A DNA stretch of 64,000 bases from Chitinophaga eiseniae (GTDB taxonomy: Bacteria; Bacteroidota; Bacteroidia; Chitinophagales; Chitinophagaceae), in contig NZ_FUWZ01000001.1 in the NCBI RefSeq assembly GCF_900167135.1, positions 1,908,336 through 1,972,335 on the forward strand, given 5' to 3'. Both the position numbers and the translations under genes were made by a program. Of the stretch, positions 60,344-64,000 are shown piece after piece; positions within the stretch are counted from its first letter, which is position 1, and every line of letters starts with the position of its first letter. The notes beneath the pieces were generated by a model, which saw only the letters and a list, made by a program, of their open reading frames with translations, searched no databases and was not told the DNA's origin.

Positions 60344-60976
60344 ATGGAAGACTATAACGATAAGCAACTTTCAATCATCACGGTGGCGGAGCGGTTGTTT
60401 GCAGAAAAAGGTTTTCATGGCACTTCCGTAAGGGATATTGCACAGGAAGCAGACGTGAACATAGCCATGATATCCTATTACTTCGGGTCCAAGGATAAAC
60501 TGCTGGAAGCGGTTTTCAGACTGCGTATGAATGCATCCCGCGCTTTCATCAATGAATTGGTACAGAACGATACCATGGCCCCGCTCGAAAAAATATACTC
60601 CCTGATCGACAGGTTTATCAATAAAATGCTGAATGAACAGAACTTTCAGTGCATTATGAGCAGGGAACAGCTCAACAAAGAGCAAAGCCCTATCAGAGAC
60701 CTGATCTGGCAACTGAAAGGTGAAATGCTCGGACTGATGCGTCCCATCGTGACCAACGCCCAGGATGCAGGCATCTTCGCCACAGACGTGGACGTGGAAA
60801 TGCTGATGACGACATTGTTCGGGACCATTCACCAGACGATCCCGGCCCAACATCTGCTAAGGACAAACACCGCCTACGCACACATGAACGACCAGGAATT
60901 CAAGGAGTACCTCAGGCTCCGATTGAGCAACCATTTGAAAAAATTGTTTAAAGCAATATTAACACATGAATTCTAG
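60344..60976 (+). CDS. TetR/AcrR-family repressor of the efflux operon
   Basis: 210 residues. The N-terminal HTH (about 8-56) reads ITVAERLFAEKGFHGTSVRD and VNIAMISYYFGSKDKLLEAV, the standard TetR signature. The remaining 150 residues are the helical ligand-binding domain. It probably represses its own operon until a toxic compound binds. The stop lies 11 bases inside the next gene's start (60966), so it is coupled to the TolC-like gene. Confidence 0.93.
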   Translation: MEDYNDKQLSIITVAERLFAEKGFHGTSVRDIAQEADVNIAMISYYFGSKDKLLEAVFRLRMNASRAFINELVQNDTMAPLEKIYSLIDRFINKMLNEQNFQCIMSREQLNKEQSPIRDLIWQLKGEMLGLMRPIVTNAQDAGIFATDVDVEMLMTTLFGTIHQTIPAQHLLRTNTAYAHMNDQEFKEYLRLRLSNHLKKLFKAILTHEF

Positions 60977-62324
60977 AAGCATATACAAACGTTTATATGC
61001 GCTTGCATCCGGAATCGTGCTGACGCTGGTTTTTCAGGCAGCATCCGCACAACAAAGCGTAAAACCGCTTTCGTTAAATGAAGCCATATCGCTGAGTCTA
61101 CAAAACAGCAAACAATTGAAGGCCAGCCAGGCCCGCATCGAAGAAGCCAACGCCAACGTGAAAACAGCCAACGAAAGACAGCTGCCCGACGTTAGCATCT
61201 CCGGCTCTTATCTGCGACTGACACAGCCTAACCTGGATCTGAAACTCGGAAAAGGTGACAGTAACCCCGGTAACGGCACCCCCTCCGAAGCCCCGAAAGT
61301 AAATCAGGCTGCCTACGGAATGGCCAACGTGTCCATCCCCGTTTTTGCCGGCATGATGATACAGAGTGGCAAAGAAGCAGCCCGCTACCTCGCACAGGCA
61401 GCCAGGCTGGACGCCGATAAAAACCGCGACGATGTGATACAGAACACGGTCGGCGCCTACAGTAACCTCTATAAAGCCACCCAGGCGGTGAAACTGATGG
61501 AGGAAAACCTGAAACAGTCCACCCAGCGCGTAAAAGACTTCTCCAACCTGGAAAAGAACGGCCTGCTGGCACGCAACGACCTCTTAAAGGCGGAACTGCA
61601 AAAATCCAACTATGAACTGTCACTGATGGACGCGCAGAACAGCCTGAAAGTAGCCACCCTTAACATGGACATCATGCTGGGCCTGCCAGACAACACACCG
61701 TTGCAACTGGACACTACCGTCTTCATGACCGATAAAACAGACGGCAGAGGCGTAGCGGAATTCGAACAGCTGGCCTACCAGAACCGTAAAGACGCCGCCT
61801 CCCTCGGCGCGAAGGAGAAAGCGGCTTTCGCCAATGTAAAAGGCGTGAAAGGAGAGTATTACCCCTCCCTCGCCCTCACCGGCGGTTATGTGGCTGCCTA
61901 CATTCCCAACGTTGTCACCGTTACCAACGCGATAACAGCAGGCGTAGGCCTGAAATACAGCCTCTCCTCCCTCTGGAAAACAGGTAGCAAAGTAGCCAGC
62001 GCCAAAGCGCAACTCGCAGAACTGCAGGCCAACGAAGCCCAGCTGACAGACGCCATCCATCTCGATGTGGTGCAGTCTTACGAAAACTACCTCCTGAGCA
62101 GGAAAAAAATGGACACTTATATCAAAGCCATAGAACAGTCAGAAGAGAACTACCGCATCACGAAGAACAAGCACGATAACAATCTCGCTACCACCACCGA
62201 CCTGCTGGATGCGGACGTGGCCAACCTCCAGTCCCATCTGAACTACACCTTCGCAAGGGCAGACGCACTGGTGGCCTACAACAAATTGTTACAGGCAGCG
62301 GGTATACTCGACAACAACAAATAA
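60966..62324 (+). CDS. TolC-family outer-membrane efflux channel
   Basis: 452 residues with a signal peptide (about 1-28, AASAQQ). Two OEP repeats (PF02321) are visible: LSLNEAISLSLQNSKQLKAS near 35-55, and the second half starting near 255. Long heptad-like helices include QARIEEANANVKTANERQLP and TDAIHLDVVQSYENYLLSRK. It would form the trimeric outer-membrane tunnel of the tripartite pump. The coding start overlaps the TetR gene, and the HlyD gene follows after 25 bases. Confidence 0.92.
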   Translation: MNSRSIYKRLYALASGIVLTLVFQAASAQQSVKPLSLNEAISLSLQNSKQLKASQARIEEANANVKTANERQLPDVSISGSYLRLTQPNLDLKLGKGDSNPGNGTPSEAPKVNQAAYGMANVSIPVFAGMMIQSGKEAARYLAQAARLDADKNRDDVIQNTVGAYSNLYKATQAVKLMEENLKQSTQRVKDFSNLEKNGLLARNDLLKAELQKSNYELSLMDAQNSLKVATLNMDIMLGLPDNTPLQLDTTVFMTDKTDGRGVAEFEQLAYQNRKDAASLGAKEKAAFANVKGVKGEYYPSLALTGGYVAAYIPNVVTVTNAITAGVGLKYSLSSLWKTGSKVASAKAQLAELQANEAQLTDAIHLDVVQSYENYLLSRKKMDTYIKAIEQSEENYRITKNKHDNNLATTTDLLDADVANLQSHLNYTFARADALVAYNKLLQAAGILDNNK

Positions 62325-62349
62325 CAACAAACCAATAAACTACAAAGCT

Positions 62350-63477
62350 GTGGAAACGCAAACAAAAGCTACTAATAATACATCTACCATGCAGGAAACA
62401 TCCGCGCCTAAAAAGCGCAGCAAAGGGTTCGTGATCGTACTGGCCGCTCTGGTACTGGGTGGCGGCGCGTTCGGTATCTCTAAATACATCCATAGTCTGC
62501 ACCATGAAGAAACAGACAACGCGCAGATCGACGCTAATGTAAGCCCTGTCATTCCGAGAGTATCAGGTTTCGTGAAAGAAGTAAGAGTAAAAGATAACCA
62601 ACACGTGAAAAAAGGAGATACCCTCGTGGTCCTCGACGACCGTGACCTGGCTATCAGGGTACAACAGGCTGAAAACGCCCTCAGCACCGCCAAAGCTAAC
62701 CTCGGCGCCGCCGAAGCTACCACCAGCGCTGCGGAAACAGGCATCAGCACCGCACAGGCAAACGTAAGCACCATCGACGCCCAGATAGAAGCCGCTAAGG
62801 TAAACATCTGGAGAGCTAACCAGGACTATGAACGTTATGCTAACCTGATCAAAGATCACTCCATCACCCAGCAACAATACGAACAGGCACTGGCTGCCAA
62901 ACAAACAGCCGAACGCCAGCTCGACGTACTGGTAAGACAGAAAGCCGCGGCTACCCGCCAGACTTCTGTAGTGGCCTCCCAGAGCAGCGCTACCGCTAAA
63001 CAGATCAACCTGGCCAACGCTGCCATCAAACAACGTGAAACCGATGTGGAAGATGCTAAACTGAACCAGTCCTATACCGTGATCACCGCTCCGGAAGATG
63101 GCGTGCTGTCAAAAATCTATGTGCAGCCCGGTCAATATATCACCGCCGGCCAGTCTCTCTTCAGCGTGGTAATGGACACAGCCCCTTGGGTGGTGGCTAA
63201 CTTTAAGGAAACACAGCTGGAAAAAATGAAGCTCGGCCAGAAAGTGACCGTTCATATCGACGCTTTCCCCGGTACACCACTGGAAGCCAAACTGACTTCC
63301 TTCTCACCGGCCACCGGCGCTAAATTTGCCCTGCTGCCCCCGGACAACGCTTCCGGTAACTTCGTAAAAGTAGTACAACGTCTCCCTGTGAAGATCGAAT
63401 TCGACGACCCGTCCAACGAACTGATCAAAAGGTTGCGCCCGGGCATGAACGTGCTGGTAGACGTGCATCTCAACTAA
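62350..63477 (+). CDS. HlyD/EmrA-type membrane fusion protein
   Basis: 375 residues from a GTG at 62350, preceded by no nearer ATG; the ATG at 62389 is an alternative start. One N-terminal membrane helix is at about 28-47 (GFVIVLAALVLGGGAFGISK). A lipoyl-like hairpin follows (DNAQIDANVSPVIPRVSGFV and VKDNQHVKKGDTLVVLDDRD), then a long alanine-rich coiled coil (about 95-245) and a beta-barrel (VITAPEDGVLSKIYVQPGQY). It links the inner-membrane pump to the TolC channel. The alanine-rich hairpin has many AQAN/AETGI heptads typical of EmrA. Confidence 0.93.
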   Translation: METQTKATNNTSTMQETSAPKKRSKGFVIVLAALVLGGGAFGISKYIHSLHHEETDNAQIDANVSPVIPRVSGFVKEVRVKDNQHVKKGDTLVVLDDRDLAIRVQQAENALSTAKANLGAAEATTSAAETGISTAQANVSTIDAQIEAAKVNIWRANQDYERYANLIKDHSITQQQYEQALAAKQTAERQLDVLVRQKAAATRQTSVVASQSSATAKQINLANAAIKQRETDVEDAKLNQSYTVITAPEDGVLSKIYVQPGQYITAGQSLFSVVMDTAPWVVANFKETQLEKMKLGQKVTVHIDAFPGTPLEAKLTSFSPATGAKFALLPPDNASGNFVKVVQRLPVKIEFDDPSNELIKRLRPGMNVLVDVHLN

Positions 63478-63638
63478 TCATACATGAATGCATCCTGACC
63501 AGGGGTTAATAGTTAAACCGGTATACATTATTCATTAGGCGGAAACCATTAGCTTCATCACAAGACCTCAAGACAGGAAACCACCGGCTTGATTATTAAT
63601 TCCTGGTCACCCTGCATTCATTCTAAATAAATCGCTGC

Positions 63639-64000
63639 ATGCAACAAGAATCATTGGTAGAATACGGCTCACGCAGGGTGATCATCACGATCACCGCTAT
63701 CTTCTGCGCACTGCTGGAAATCGTGGATACCACTATCGTGAATGTGACACTGAACGACATGCGCGGTAACATGGGGGCCACACTCAGTGAGATCGGTTGG
63801 GTCATCACCGCTTACGCTATCGGTAACGTAATCGTTGTACCGATGACCAGCTGGTTGTCCCAACAGTTCGGCCGCCGTAACTACTTCGCTGCCTCTATCA
63901 TCATATTCACCATTTCCTCCTTCCTCTGCGGTAACGCAACGGCCATGTGGGAGCTGATACTCTTCCGCTTCATACAGGGTATCGGAGGCGGTGCACTGCT
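63639..64000 (+). CDS. DHA2-family MFS efflux pump, EmrB/QacA type (partial)
   Basis: The first 120 codons are visible; the gene continues past the window. The start MQQESLVEYGSRRVIITITA is followed by helix 1 and the DHA2 motif LLEIVDTTIVNVTLNDMR. WVITAYAIGNVIVVPMTSW is helix 2, and SQQFGRRNYF is the loop-2 motif A. Helix 3 and the start of helix 4 follow (FRFIQGIGGGALL). With the HlyD and TolC genes it forms a proton-driven tripartite exporter. The 161-base gap after the HlyD gene is unusually long for the operon and holds no recognisable frame. Confidence 0.92.
   Translation, partial: MQQESLVEYGSRRVIITITAIFCALLEIVDTTIVNVTLNDMRGNMGATLSEIGWVITAYAIGNVIVVPMTSWLSQQFGRRNYFAASIIIFTISSFLCGNATAMWELILFRFIQGIGGGAL

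Overview
The window looks like chromosomal DNA from a Bacteroidetes bacterium, most likely of the Chitinophagaceae (Chitinophaga-like). The grounds are the gene set (GH2 beta-galactosidase with an export signal, FtsX/MacB-type permeases, DUF4251, DUF1080, DUF1501/DUF1549/DUF1553 proteins, many AraC regulators), the lack of clear Shine-Dalgarno sequences, and recurrent promoter -7 words of the TAnnTTTG type (TATCTTCG, TATCTTTA, TAACTTTG) a short way upstream of start codons. The genus is inference. No insertion sequence, prophage, integrase or CRISPR array is visible. The window opens inside one gene and closes inside another.

Layout. 1-7.1 kb: esterase, M1 peptidase, OmpA-family protein, and a di-haem peroxidase paired with a SUOX-fold protein. 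7.2-12.8 kb: a zinc-ribbon protein of unknown role that runs into a 48-bp tandem repeat, a lysine-rich cold-shock protein, a lipid A-type acyltransferase coupled to a 38-residue membrane peptide, an AraC regulator with a 21-bp-spaced direct repeat, and two lipoproteins. 12.8-18.6 kb: membrane patatin, DUF2383 protein, MBL hydrolase, Tat-exported alkaline phosphatase. 18.6-22.1 kb: housekeeping operon lgt-cobW-like-xseA-xseB. 22.2-26.8 kb: Omp85-type barrel, a RING-like/TerD-like protein preceded by a highly abnormal tRNA-like RNA, and an HPP membrane protein.

26.8-34.4 kb holds an AraC regulator followed by four tightly packed genes on the minus strand: a DUF1549/DUF1553 cytochrome lipoprotein, a DUF1501 protein, a sugar isomerase-like TIM barrel and a DUF2231/cytochrome/LRR membrane protein. 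This resembles the planctomycete-style periplasmic redox clusters. 52.8-56.6 kb holds a second probable sugar-redox pair (DUF1080-PA14 protein plus propeller-cytochrome c). Together with the beta-galactosidase at 37.2-40.3 kb these suggest oxidative processing of glycosides in the periplasm.

The remaining parts are: 40.4-44.6 kb aldo/keto reductase, AraC, lipoprotein hydrolase and dinB; 44.7-47.2 kb an orphan CdiI-type immunity protein and two neighbouring DJ-1/PfpI genes (one regulator, one fused to a metal-binding motif); 47.3-52.4 kb ankyrin protein, ABC exporter, DUF4251, GNAT, HAD and TlpA proteins; 56.7-59.7 kb M24 peptidase, AraC and a small membrane protein; a 46-47-bp minisatellite at 59.8-60.1 kb; and finally a TetR-controlled EmrAB-TolC-type efflux operon that runs off the right end.

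The parts most worth following up are the tRNA-like RNA at 25902-26020, the periplasmic redox operon, the two tandem-repeat arrays, the coupled 38-residue membrane peptide and the long A+T-rich inverted repeats at gene ends.
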